From Erwinia sp. HDF1-3R (lineage in GTDB: Bacteria > Pseudomonadota > Gammaproteobacteria > Enterobacterales > Enterobacteriaceae), in NCBI RefSeq assembly GCF_039621855.1, contig NZ_CP155071.1, positions 1,922,001 to 1,986,000 of the forward strand: a DNA stretch of 64,000 nt, given 5' to 3'. Positions 17,662-27,002 of the stretch are shown one piece after another; the first letter of the stretch is position 1; every line of letters begins with the position of its first letter. Position numbers and translations under genes: made by a program. The notes under the pieces are model-generated. The model made no database searches. It saw only the letters and a list, made by a program, of their open reading frames with translations, and was not told the origin of the DNA.

Positions 17662-18683
17662 CAATTTCCTTGGAGAAAATATATAAAGAGTGAAAAACCT
17701 TATTTTATAAAACCAATTCTAATTTTCAGTTAAACCGAAAGTGATTCAATCAATGTCACCGTGCTAAAGATGAAGGGGGAGCACATAAGGATATCCGTTC
17801 CCTCCCTCCGGGCCAGTGAGATTATTGTTCTGGGGCGCGGACTGCTAACAGGGGGTTGTGGTAACGGGAAAATGTGGGGTTTAGGCTTAGAACGTCGAAA
17901 ATACACAGATCCGTCGTATCCGATACGACGAAATGAAATGAGCATCGGGCTTTTTACAGCGCCGGACTCAGGTGGGGAAAGGGTATATATGAGGTGTCTA
18001 CGCATACTGCGGTTTTCTGAATAAAAAAAATTCACCACCTATAAAATGAACATTCTCCAAACCATATGCGAAAAATATCATGGGTAATCTTGCCGTGTAA
18101 GATTTAAATGAATTTTTTGCGCGGTTTACTATTAGTGCGATATGTTTTTTAGATTATTGTTGTCCCTCGATAAAAGTAAATAATTGTTACCCCGGAGGCT
18201 GAAAAAGATGATTTTATCACCGTTTAATAGCCATTAATGATTCAATGATCTTAATTATTCTTTGGGCTTAACCTAAATGCCATCCTCACATTATGTTACT
18301 TTATTTTTTCCATTTTTATAACCTATTAAGTTTCTCAGCAACGATGAAAAATAAAAAGTATTAAAGTAGTGCAGGTCTATCATATGCATTTAAAATAACC
18401 GCGTGGATAAATATAACTATTCAGCCTGCATTGCCGCTTTCTGCAGCATTTTCTCCAGCTGTCGCGGTGGCACTCCAGGGTTTTCTGTTTTATGGCCAGA
18501 AAAAAGTTCACACCTGCATTCAGCCCTGAGCTGGACGCACAGGGTTAACACCCCACTGACTCCAGGGCATTGATCGTTGGTGACGATCAATACCGCTAAA
18601 CCGATCGTTTTAAGTGATTGGACTATGAAGGGGCCAGGAAATAGGGTGAACGGGTTCCCGGAACTGGGCGTAGTGATAACCTG
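17662..18683. other. Long AT-rich gene-poor stretch
   Basis: About 1 kb without a convincing protein gene. It contains a perfect 19-bp palindrome (17912-17930) and an 8-bp inverted repeat with a seven-base loop (18569-18591). Overlapping antisense frames at 17730-18038 have no family resemblance or good start and are not called. Overall composition suggests acquired or decaying DNA. Confidence 0.45.
17912..17930. promoter_or_regulatory. Perfect 19-bp palindrome, operator-like
   Basis: CGTCGTATC-C-GATACGACG, nine perfectly matching bases on each side of one central base. This is the form of a dimeric repressor operator. It lies 250 bp upstream of the GT39-like gene. No adjacent regulator gene is seen to pair with it. 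Confidence 0.4.
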
Positions 18684-18824
18684 ATGAAAATTTTAGCCAT
18701 GAAATATTGCACGGATTGCGGAATCAAACGCCGCCTGACAGCACGCCTGTTCGCAATCGATGATGAACTTTGCGACGACTGCTACTTTGCATTTGTTAAA
18801 TCAGTACGTGAAAGGTACGACTGA
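18684..18824 (+). CDS. 46-residue double-CxxC protein
   Basis: Frame MKILAMKYCTDCGIKRR... with two CxxC pairs, CTDC (residues 9-12) and CDDC (30-33), separated by 17 residues, then an aromatic/basic tail. The pattern is that of a tiny zinc ribbon. Start may be ATG 18684 or the internal ATG 18699, which brings the first Cys close to the N-terminus; neither has a strong ribosome-binding site. It stands alone in a gene-poor region upstream of the marR operon. Function unknown; nucleic-acid or protein binding is typical of such knuckles. Confidence 0.5.
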   Translation: MKILAMKYCTDCGIKRRLTARLFAIDDELCDDCYFAFVKSVRERYD

Positions 18825-18966
18825 GCAGTACCATTAGAGAGTGCTAACCCGCCTGTGGGCTAATGCTGGTCTCCCTTATGCGACCGGGGTTACCCATCGT
18901 CCTGATTGTATGGCGGCACAAACTTTGCCTGCAGGTTTGCAATCCTCTTCCCATCTTCTGCCATCC

Positions 18967-19009
18967 ATGATTATAATTACCGCAACTGTATAGTTAGAAC
19001 CCTAATCAT
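18967..19009. promoter_or_regulatory. Candidate operator/promoter region of the marR efflux operon
   Basis: Inverted repeat ATGATTA (18967-18973) and TAATCAT (19003-19009), plus a near-palindrome TGATTATAATTA at 18968-18979, lie just before the marR start. MarR proteins usually bind such dyads in their own promoter, so autoregulation is likely, but the exact site is a guess. Confidence 0.35.
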
Positions 19010-19020
19010 CAGGCGTCTAC

Positions 19021-19455
19021 ATGTCGAATGTCTCAGAACTTAACTTCTCCCGGTTGCTGCATATGACTGCCCATGCGTGGCGGCAGGCTATCGATCGCCG
19101 TATGAAGGACAGTGGGCTCAGCATGAGTAGCTGGCTGGCGGTCGTGGCAATCGCGGCTGAAGAGGCACCGATGAGCCAGAAAGAGCTGGCGCATCGGCTG
19201 GGGCTGGAAGATGCCAGCGTCGTACCGCTGATCGACAGGCTGGTCAGGCAGCAGCTGGTTGAGCGCATCCAGCCTGAAGAGGATCGCCGTAAGCGGCTGC
19301 TGCACTTAACGTTTAAGGGCGGAAAGCTGTACGAAAAGTTGAAGATTGAGGCGGATAATCTGCGCAGTGAGCTGCTGACGGATATCAATCCGCAGGATCT
19401 GGCGGTTGCCGAGCGCGTGCTACAGCGCCTGCTAATCGCAACCGAGGCCAAATAG
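19021..19455 (+). CDS. MarR-family transcriptional regulator
   Basis: A 144-residue winged-helix repressor type protein. The recognition region is MSQKELAHRLGLEDASVVPLIDRLVRQQLVERI and the wing has PEEDRRKRLLHLT with the usual Asp-Arg-Arg. The helices at both ends should form the dimer interface. It is the first gene of an efflux operon (1 bp to the MFS gene), as with EmrR, so it probably represses the operon until an aromatic or toxic ligand binds. Ligand unknown. Confidence 0.88.
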   Translation: MSNVSELNFSRLLHMTAHAWRQAIDRRMKDSGLSMSSWLAVVAIAAEEAPMSQKELAHRLGLEDASVVPLIDRLVRQQLVERIQPEEDRRKRLLHLTFKGGKLYEKLKIEADNLRSELLTDINPQDLAVAERVLQRLLIATEAK

Positions 19456-19456
19456 T

Positions 19457-21157
19457 ATGCGTGGCACTTCCCATGACCCCTTCGCCCCACGGGAGTGGGC
19501 ACCCGGCGAAAAACCGACCCTGCCGGGATCGCCCTCCACGCCGCTGCATCCCACTCACAGGCGCATCGCCTTCGGGATTATCGGCCTGCTGATCTCGGTC
19601 ACCGGCGCGCTGAGCAATGCGCTGGTGACCGCCAATTTAACCAATCTGCAGGGCGTGTTCGGCGCGTACAGTAATGAAATCGCCTGGCTTCCGGCGGTAT
19701 ATGTGATGGGAAATATCTCCATCAACCTGCTGTTGGTAAAGTTTCGCCAGCAGTTTGGACTGCGTGCCTTTACTGAGGCATTCCTGGTGCTGTACGTGCT
19801 GGTCTCTTTTTTCCATTTGCTGGTAAACGATTTAAGTTCCGCCATCGTGGTGCGCACCGCGCATGGAATGGTGGGTGCCGCCCTCAGTTCCCTGGGTATC
19901 TATTATCAGATTCAGGCCTGGCCCGCTAAGCATCGGCTTAAGGCGATGACCATCGGCATCGGCGCGTCACAGCTGGCCATTCCGCTTGCCAGGCTCTTTT
20001 CAGACGAGCTGCTACAGCTGGAGGAGTGGCGGGGGCTTTACCTGTTTGAACTCGGCCTGGCAATGATCTGTCTGGGAGCGGTACTGATACTTAAGCTGCC
20101 GCCCGGCGAACGGATGAAGGTTTTCGAGAAAAAGGATTTCCTGACCTTCCTGCTGATGGCACCGGGAATGGCGCTGTTTTGCGCGGTGCTGTCACTCGGC
20201 CGGGTAGAGTGGTGGACCAGTACGCCCTGGCTGGGGATCTGTCTGGCTCTCGGGCTGGTACTGGTCATAGCCGCCATTGTGCTGGAACATAACCGCAGCA
20301 ATCCGTTGATCAATACCCGCTGGCTGCGCACCGGATCAATAATACGACTGGGTATTGTGATGATAATGCTGCGCGTCACGCTGGCGGAGCAGAACACGGG
20401 CGCGATTGGCTATCTGCAACAGATGGGGCTGCTCAACGATCAGATGCATGGACTGGCGCTGGCGATTCTGGCTGGTGTAGTCGCTGGCATCGTAATCAGC
20501 GCACTGACGATTAATGTTAAGCACCTGAGCTGGCCTATTGTCGTCTCTCTGTTGCTGATTATTGTGGCATCGCTGATGGATGCGCAGTCCAGCCCGCTGA
20601 CGCGCGCGAACAATATGTATTTCAGCCAGTTTTTGCTGGGATTCAGCAGCACCTTCTTCATTGCACCTGCGCTACTGATGAATATCGGCAGCGTGGTCAC
20701 GCAGCCTAAAAACCTGGTGAGTCTGGTGGTCCTCTTCGGCATGAGTCAGAACCTCGGCGGATTGATGGGCTCTGCGATCCTTGGGACGTTTCAGACCTGG
20801 CGTGAGAAGTTTCACTCCAGCCTGCTGGGTGACCAGCTGTCGACGCTCGATCCGAACGTCACTGAACGGCTGAGCCAGTATACCGGCTTGTTCAGCAGCC
20901 AGATTAGCGATAGCGCACTGCTGGCCGCGCAGAGCACCACGCAGCTTCAGAGCGTTGCCACCGTGCAGGCCAACGTCCTGGCCTATAACGATACTTATCT
21001 GCTTACCGCTGGTATGGCTTTCGTCACCCTGATTTGGGTGCTTTGGCGACTGTCCCGTCAGCGTTACCTTAACTGGCAACAGGCAAAACGTGAGGCGGAA
21101 GCTGAGCGTAGGGCAATGCTACCACCTACCACTTCAATCAGTCCGGGGAAAGAATGA
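19457..21157 (+). CDS. DHA2-type MFS drug transporter (EmrB-like)
   Basis: Inner-membrane proton-driven exporter of 566 residues with about 14 predicted helices, the layout of EmrB-type MFS pumps that work with a HlyD adaptor and outer-membrane channel. A proline-rich soluble N-terminus of about 35 residues precedes the first helix. The start ATG 19457 lies directly after the marR stop with GAGG upstream. The stop overlaps the next gene as ATGA, showing translational coupling. Substrate unknown. Confidence 0.87.
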   Translation: MRGTSHDPFAPREWAPGEKPTLPGSPSTPLHPTHRRIAFGIIGLLISVTGALSNALVTANLTNLQGVFGAYSNEIAWLPAVYVMGNISINLLLVKFRQQFGLRAFTEAFLVLYVLVSFFHLLVNDLSSAIVVRTAHGMVGAALSSLGIYYQIQAWPAKHRLKAMTIGIGASQLAIPLARLFSDELLQLEEWRGLYLFELGLAMICLGAVLILKLPPGERMKVFEKKDFLTFLLMAPGMALFCAVLSLGRVEWWTSTPWLGICLALGLVLVIAAIVLEHNRSNPLINTRWLRTGSIIRLGIVMIMLRVTLAEQNTGAIGYLQQMGLLNDQMHGLALAILAGVVAGIVISALTINVKHLSWPIVVSLLLIIVASLMDAQSSPLTRANNMYFSQFLLGFSSTFFIAPALLMNIGSVVTQPKNLVSLVVLFGMSQNLGGLMGSAILGTFQTWREKFHSSLLGDQLSTLDPNVTERLSQYTGLFSSQISDSALLAAQSTTQLQSVATVQANVLAYNDTYLLTAGMAFVTLIWVLWRLSRQRYLNWQQAKREAEAERRAMLPPTTSISPGKE

Positions 21158-22248
21158 GTCAGCAGGAACAGAACCCGCTTTCGGAACGAGAAAGAAATAA
21201 TAAGCTGCGTATATTATCCATCGCCTTCGGCGCTGGGATTGCGATTGTTGGCGTACTGGTTATCCTCTATGCGTGGCAGCTTCCTCCCTTCACCAGTCAG
21301 ATCCAGTCGACGGAAAACGCCTACGTTCGTGGACAGGTGACGTTTATCAGCCCTCAGGTAAATGGCTATATTACCGCCGTGAATGTGCTGGACTATCAGC
21401 CGGTGCACCGGGGCGATGTGATTATGACCATTGACGATCGTATCTATAAACAGCGGGTTCACCAGGCGCAGGCGCAGGTGGCGATGAAAAAAGCCGCTCT
21501 GGCAAACAATATCCAACAGCGTCGCAGCGCTGAAGCGGTGATTGAGCGCAATAAAGCCATGCTGGCCAACGCCAGGGCACAGGCGGTGAAAAGCGCGCTG
21601 GACTTGAAGCGCGTGGAGAATCTGGTGTCGGACGGTTCGCTGTCGATCCGTGAACGGGATGCGTCCCGCGCCAGCAACAGTCAGACACTGGCCGACGTGC
21701 AGCAGACGCAGGCCACGCTGGATGTCTCCCGTCAGGACCTGCAAACCGCCATTGTTAATCGCGCGTCACTGGAGGCCGATGTGGCCAGCGCGGAGGCTGC
21801 ACTGGAGCTGGCGCAGATCGATCTGGATAACACGCGCATTATTGCCCCCCGCGACGGGCAACTGGGCCAGATTGCCGTCCGTCAGGGTGCCTACGTTACC
21901 GCCGGCACGCGTCTGACATCGCTGGTTCCGGAGCAGATGTGGATAGTGGCGAACATGAAGGAAACCCAGATGGCCCGTATCCAGCCCGGCCTGCCGGTCA
22001 CCTTTACCGTTGATGCGCTCGATGGCGAGAAATTCCAGGGTAAAGTGGAATATATCTCCCCGGCGGCAGGCTCAGAATTTAGCGCCATTTCTCCCGACAA
22101 TGCCACGGGGAACTTTGTCAAAATTGCCCAGCGCATTCCGGTGCGTATCAATATCACCAGTGATAACGCCGGGCATTTACGTCCAGGCATGTCCGTCGAA
22201 GTGAGCATTGACACCTCTGCGTCGTCGTCCTCTCAGGAGAAGAAATGA
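21154..22248 (+). CDS. HlyD/EmrA-type periplasmic adaptor
   Basis: A 364-residue membrane-fusion protein with one N-terminal transmembrane segment (about residues 24-45), a lipoyl-like half (VRGQVTFISPQVNGYI), a long alpha-hairpin coiled coil (about 95-215, rich in Ala/Gln/Arg) and a beta-barrel segment (IIAPRDGQLGQIAVRQGAYV). It links the MFS pump to the outer-membrane channel. It overlaps its neighbours at both ends by ATGA, so it is a fixed part of this operon. Confidence 0.92.
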   Translation: MSQQEQNPLSERERNNKLRILSIAFGAGIAIVGVLVILYAWQLPPFTSQIQSTENAYVRGQVTFISPQVNGYITAVNVLDYQPVHRGDVIMTIDDRIYKQRVHQAQAQVAMKKAALANNIQQRRSAEAVIERNKAMLANARAQAVKSALDLKRVENLVSDGSLSIRERDASRASNSQTLADVQQTQATLDVSRQDLQTAIVNRASLEADVASAEAALELAQIDLDNTRIIAPRDGQLGQIAVRQGAYVTAGTRLTSLVPEQMWIVANMKETQMARIQPGLPVTFTVDALDGEKFQGKVEYISPAAGSEFSAISPDNATGNFVKIAQRIPVRINITSDNAGHLRPGMSVEVSIDTSASSSSQEKK

Positions 22249-23627
22249 TGCGCTGGAAGATATCGCTGCCGCTGATGCTGGTGGTTACAGCCCTGACCGG
22301 ATGCGCAACGCAGGTCGAAAAGGCGCCCGGCGCGCTCCCCATCCCTCAGCAGTGGCGTAACCAGGTGGGGCCCTCTTCGCCGGTGGAAGCGGGCTGGTGG
22401 CGCAACTTTAACGATGACAATCTCAACCGACTGGTTAGCCAGGCGCTGCGCAACAACCTGGATATCCTGACGGCGCGATCCCGCGTCGAGCAATATCGTG
22501 CCCAGCTGCGCGGGGCAGAGGGCGATAATCTTCCCACGCTCAACGCTGGCGTCAGTGCCACCCATGCTCGCGCGCTCTCCTCGGTAAGCGGACAGCCTTA
22601 TGAGTATGCCGTTTTTCAGGGACTGCTGCAGGCCAGCTATGATGTTGATATTTGGGGCGCGCGCAGCAGCAGTATTGATGCTGCCACCGCCTCACTTGCC
22701 GCTCAGCAGGCCGCCGCCTCGGCCGCCGAGCTGACGGTTGCCAGTTCAGTGGCCTCAGGCTATATGACGCTGGTCGCACTGGACGAGCAGCTCCGGGTGA
22801 CAGAATCCACGCTGGCTTCACGCGCTAACTCGCTTAAGCTCGCCCAGCGGCAATATGAGACAGGCTATACCTCAAAGCTGGAGTGGGTGCAGTCCGCGTC
22901 GGAGTATCAGACGGCGAAAGCACAGATCCCGGTGCTACAGCATCAAATCGCCCAGCAGGAGAATGCGCTGAGTATTCTGGTGGGCATGAACCCCCGCGAA
23001 ATTGCCCGGCGACGTGAGTTCGAGCAGGTTGCCCCGCAGACGCTGCCTTCGTTGCTCCCATCCGAGCTGTTACAGCGTCGCCCGGATATCGTCCAGGCTG
23101 AGAGGCTGCTGCTGGCGGCGGATAGCTCCCTTGCGGCATCCCGCGCGCGGCTGCTGCCTTCGCTGAACCTGACCGCGTCCGGTACGATGCAGAGTTCTGC
23201 ACTCCACCAGCTGCTGGATAACCCCTTCAGGCTATGGAGCATTGGCGGCAGCGTGCTGGCCCCGATACTCAACCGCGAGGCGCTAACGGCGCAGGTAGAT
23301 GTGTCCATGGCCAGCCGCAATCAGGCGTTGTACAGCTACGAAAAAGTCGTGCGTAATGCCTTCAGTGAAGTTAACAACGATCTCGACGCGATTGAACGCT
23401 ACCAGCAGCAGCTGGTGGAGCTGCAAAAGCAGGCGCAGGTGGTGAGTGAAGCGCTGCGTATTGCCAGCAATCGCTATCAGAATGGCTATGCATCCTATCT
23501 GGATGAACTGGATGCCCAGCGAACGCTTTACAGCACCCAGCTTAACCTTGTACAGGTAAAAAATAACCTCCTCCAGGCGCAGATTGATCTCTACCGGGCG
23601 CTGGGGGGCGGCTGGAAGGAGGCGTAA
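22245..23627 (+). CDS. Outer-membrane efflux lipoprotein (NodT/TolC family)
   Basis: A 460-residue OMF protein with a lipoprotein signal (lipobox LTGC near residue 20), followed by two repeated coiled-coil/OEP halves (SRVEQYRAQLRGAEGDNLP..., and VVRNAFSEVNNDL...ANRYQ-type C-terminal half ending in LYRALGGGW). As last gene of the operon it supplies the channel, making the system self-contained without TolC. The start overlaps the adaptor stop. Confidence 0.92.
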   Translation: MMRWKISLPLMLVVTALTGCATQVEKAPGALPIPQQWRNQVGPSSPVEAGWWRNFNDDNLNRLVSQALRNNLDILTARSRVEQYRAQLRGAEGDNLPTLNAGVSATHARALSSVSGQPYEYAVFQGLLQASYDVDIWGARSSSIDAATASLAAQQAAASAAELTVASSVASGYMTLVALDEQLRVTESTLASRANSLKLAQRQYETGYTSKLEWVQSASEYQTAKAQIPVLQHQIAQQENALSILVGMNPREIARRREFEQVAPQTLPSLLPSELLQRRPDIVQAERLLLAADSSLAASRARLLPSLNLTASGTMQSSALHQLLDNPFRLWSIGGSVLAPILNREALTAQVDVSMASRNQALYSYEKVVRNAFSEVNNDLDAIERYQQQLVELQKQAQVVSEALRIASNRYQNGYASYLDELDAQRTLYSTQLNLVQVKNNLLQAQIDLYRALGGGWKEA

Positions 23628-23815
23628 ACGCCACCGTCATTTTCCTCACTCACGAGCCATTAATTGCCTTGAGTGAGGACCCTCTCCGGGCTAATGCTGC
23701 CGCCATCCTTCGGTTTAACCCCCTAATCAGAATGAAATCGGCTTGAAGCTGGATTTGGTCGCATCGGTGGTTCACTGGCACTGTTTGAAATCAAAAAGAG
23801 GGTAAATCTCGGTAT

Positions 23816-23847
23816 GCACAGGGACGACGAAATGGTCGTCCCTGTGC
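23816..23847. terminator. 13-bp perfect hairpin between convergent genes
   Basis: GCACAGGGACGAC and GTCGTCCCTGTGC around a GAAATG loop, between the efflux operon and the Rhs toxin gene. No T-run on either side, so it may be a transcript-end stabiliser rather than a simple terminator. The rest of 23628-23890 holds nothing else visible. Confidence 0.5.
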
Positions 23848-23890
23848 TGTCATTCAGGCTGACTTTAAACACTATCGGTCATATAAATGA

Positions 23891-26836
23891 TTATTTCCAT
23901 GAGTGATCCGAACCATTATCAACCTGTCTTCCGAGACTAAGCATATTATCTCTGGGTTGGACAAGCTGGCCGTATTGTTCATCGCTAAAGCCTTGAATTT
24001 TCCGCCTTAAAATTTTATCCATAAAGGTTGTTAACGTCGCAACTGCTTTCTTATCCCCGTCAATAACCGCCTGAATATTTGACAGCTTGATTGTGCTGTA
24101 AAGCGCCTCGGTAAATACATCAGGCCCGGCAAGTTTAAATACGTTGGTTTCACCACGCTGATATCTTTCCACTGCAATATCCAGTGTCCGGTTAATTACC
24201 CTGTTCTCCCGGGCCGCGCCAATAGGGGTATTAGGCACTGCCTGCTCTTTTTCTCCTTCTTTGGCGATATATTCTTTTTTAAAGCCTATCCCGCCATAGA
24301 GGGACAAATCGCCAAACGGCGCTCGCTGCGTATCGTCGACATCCTTATATATCCCACCTTCGTGTTTTAATACTAACAGGCGTAACAGATCGCTTGCCTG
24401 TGCATAACGTCCTTCGCGAATGGTATTAGTATAATACTTAAAAGCAGGGTGAGACTGTATTTCTGAAAATGAAGGTAATGTTCTTAAGTCGGTAATATTA
24501 ACGTTACTCCCGCGAAATCTTTCAACTAAATCATCGCTTGCTTGTTTGTAATTTTCAATGCTGCTGTCATAAATAAGTTGTGTTTGATAATCTGGGTTCA
24601 TACTGGCAGTATCAAGCGAAAGCGCGACATTCTTATCCGATATTTTGTTTGAGCCAATCCAGATCATATGAATGGATTTTGGAATGTCAGCATACTCATG
24701 CGCGGAAATCTCTGCCTGGACTTCGTTATTGATATTCTGTCGCAATGAGGATTTTTTGCCGGAAAAAAAAGGCATTCTGCCGTCGGAATCACTGTATGAA
24801 AGTGGGTTATTCCTGACCATGCGAAACAGGTTGAGGCCATCCACCGTGCCTGCCGGATCCGAACTCAGCCAGCGCGCCGCCCAGGGCTGATAGTAACGGT
24901 AGCCATAGTAATATAACCCCGTTGCATCGCGCTCTTTACCCGCAAATCTGATGGTTTTATAGTGAGATTCTGTCTGGCTACGGGCTGTCCATAAGGCTGT
25001 ACCGCCAAAGGGATAGTACTCCTCAAGGCTAATAACATTGCCGTCATCGTCCACCTCCAGACCACTGCTCCCTGAAAGATTGTCGTAACTCCATCGCGCC
25101 ATATTATTGCCGATACCGTCTGGCTTGCCGCTCTCCCAGTGCAGTATGCGCAGCTGCGCGCGCCCCAACCCATCCAGAGTAATGACCTGCAGATTTTCCG
25201 TTAACGAACTGCCCGTTGAGCGGGTACGCAGCTCCAGCCCAGGCAGGTAAATAACCTGCTGTTTTTGCGTGCTGTTGCCCGTTTGCTGTCTGGTCACCTT
25301 GAGCAGACGCTGGCTGGTACTGTCATAGCGATACATTTCACTGTCATTTGCCCCAGCGTTACGGACTACGGGCATCACTTTTCGCAGCTCGCCCCGAAGT
25401 GTCCAGTCCAGTTTTTGTCCCGGCTGTAACTGTTTTTGCTGGCCAGCCGCCGTAAACAGGGAGTCTACTACGGTCGGGTTCGTCGTCAGTGCGCTTAAGA
25501 CGCCACGGTTGGTACGATTGCTGATGGTAACGTCAGTGGTATAAGTATTTGAGGTAGCAGGCGCAGCGTGCCGTATTTGCGTCAGGTTTCCGGCATTATC
25601 GTAGTGATATGACCGGGTATAAGGCGTAAAGGCTGAACTGTCGGTGGGGAGGGGGATGATAGCAGTGGAAGAGCCAGTGTTCTGTTGCATATTAGCCATT
25701 TCGCGCCCGGTGGCGCTGACCAGTTGGTACAGGCTGTCATAGCGACAGGTATTCTCCGGCACCACTTTCTGATTGCGCCAGAAGCGGGTTTCTTCTGCAT
25801 CGTTACGGATACTTAGCACATTGCCCACCGGATCGTATTGATAACGCAGGTCCTGCAACACTTTGCGCCCTGAGTGATGCCCGGCGGGACGCTCAGTTTT
25901 AATACCTGTCAGGCGCTGTGTTTCCGGCTCGTAGCGGTAGAGCGTCACAACGCCATTGCCATGCTCTTCACGCAGCTTCTGCCCGGCAGCAGACCAGGTC
26001 AGAGATTTAACAATTACCTGCTCCGGCTCGTTCCTGATTGTCAGCCAGCTGCCTGAAAGCAGGCCGGCTATGTCGTAGACTACACGCTGCTGATTGCCGC
26101 TGGCGTCTGTGGCGATGAGTGTCGAGCCTGTCGCATCCGCGCGGGTCAGAGTGTTATACGACCTGTCGTCCAGCCGGTCGTCCCAGGCAGAAATAGCGTC
26201 CCCCTCCCAGTTGGCGACGATCTCTTCGTTATCCATCTCCTTAAGCAGCCGCCGGGTCACCGAGAGCGACCCGCCGCTCAGGCCAATACTGTTTATCTGA
26301 ATCAGGCCGGCGGTGTCGTAATGGCTGACGCACTGACCCGTGAGATTAAAGGCTTTCTCTTCTTTTGAGTGACCAGACCAGATAAAACGATCCGTAATGC
26401 GCACGGCCTGGCCCACCTGTTCTGTCGTGCTGAGCAGGCGTCCCGCCAGCGTAGGACGCTCATACTGCCAGGTGCGGATTAAGGTCTGACTTTCATCCCT
26501 GATCTCTTCATCAGCGTTGATGTTAGTTACTGCCCGGGAAGGGCGCCCGGCGGTATCATGCAGGGTAACCGCGATCCCGGCATCAACGCTCTGCGTGTGC
26601 AGGACATTGCCGGTCAGATCTGTCACACAGGTAAGATTTACCAGGCTGGCATTAGACAGGCGCGGGTCTGCGCTCTGCGTCATAAAGCCGCGTGGATGAT
26701 ACTGATAACGGGAGATGCGCTCATCCGTTAAGGTCGGTGCGTCGGGATGGCGGTGATAAACGATGTTGCGAACGGTAAGCGCACGGTTATCAAATACCAC
26801 GACCGAGGGTGTTTTACTAAATAGCGTTGTACTCAT
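23891..26836 (-). CDS. Rhs/TccC-type toxin with TcdA/TcdB-like glycosyltransferase C-terminus
   Basis: A 981-residue protein. Residues about 1-690 are the Rhs/YD-repeat shell typical of TccC subunits of insecticidal toxin complexes, ending in the conserved core boundary (GLYYYGYRYYQPWAARWLSSDP...RNNPLSYSDSDG), where the aspartyl self-cleavage site lies in this family. Residues about 718-981 are a different module: IPKSIHMIWIG, ASDLLRLLVLKHEGGIY and a DXD motif D832-V-D834. These are hallmarks of DXD glycosyltransferase toxins (PF04488 and the C. difficile TcdA/TcdB catalytic domain). The C-terminal part is A+T-richer, as usual for exchanged toxin tips. GGAGAG precedes ATG 26836. No TcA or TcB genes are nearby. 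Likely targets are host proteins, by analogy. Confidence 0.88.
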   Translation of the reverse strand: MSTTLFSKTPSVVVFDNRALTVRNIVYHRHPDAPTLTDERISRYQYHPRGFMTQSADPRLSNASLVNLTCVTDLTGNVLHTQSVDAGIAVTLHDTAGRPSRAVTNINADEEIRDESQTLIRTWQYERPTLAGRLLSTTEQVGQAVRITDRFIWSGHSKEEKAFNLTGQCVSHYDTAGLIQINSIGLSGGSLSVTRRLLKEMDNEEIVANWEGDAISAWDDRLDDRSYNTLTRADATGSTLIATDASGNQQRVVYDIAGLLSGSWLTIRNEPEQVIVKSLTWSAAGQKLREEHGNGVVTLYRYEPETQRLTGIKTERPAGHHSGRKVLQDLRYQYDPVGNVLSIRNDAEETRFWRNQKVVPENTCRYDSLYQLVSATGREMANMQQNTGSSTAIIPLPTDSSAFTPYTRSYHYDNAGNLTQIRHAAPATSNTYTTDVTISNRTNRGVLSALTTNPTVVDSLFTAAGQQKQLQPGQKLDWTLRGELRKVMPVVRNAGANDSEMYRYDSTSQRLLKVTRQQTGNSTQKQQVIYLPGLELRTRSTGSSLTENLQVITLDGLGRAQLRILHWESGKPDGIGNNMARWSYDNLSGSSGLEVDDDGNVISLEEYYPFGGTALWTARSQTESHYKTIRFAGKERDATGLYYYGYRYYQPWAARWLSSDPAGTVDGLNLFRMVRNNPLSYSDSDGRMPFFSGKKSSLRQNINNEVQAEISAHEYADIPKSIHMIWIGSNKISDKNVALSLDTASMNPDYQTQLIYDSSIENYKQASDDLVERFRGSNVNITDLRTLPSFSEIQSHPAFKYYTNTIREGRYAQASDLLRLLVLKHEGGIYKDVDDTQRAPFGDLSLYGGIGFKKEYIAKEGEKEQAVPNTPIGAARENRVINRTLDIAVERYQRGETNVFKLAGPDVFTEALYSTIKLSNIQAVIDGDKKAVATLTTFMDKILRRKIQGFSDEQYGQLVQPRDNMLSLGRQVDNGSDHSWK

Positions 26837-27002
26837 ATTTGCTCTCCATCAGAGGATTAAACGGTCAGAGTTGCATCAGTAACTATAAGGCAAAAATGGC
26901 CATGAGTTGTGCTGGTAGAAATAAAGGCGCACTGACGGGGGAGGGCGATCGCGTAGCGTCTGCGCTTTACAGCGCAGGCTGGGCAGCAGATAATACCCGC
27001 TT

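Noticed and set aside
17730..18038. Two antisense frames of 87 and 102 codons
   Set aside because: Mutually overlapping, no clear start signals, low-complexity residues, no recognisable family.
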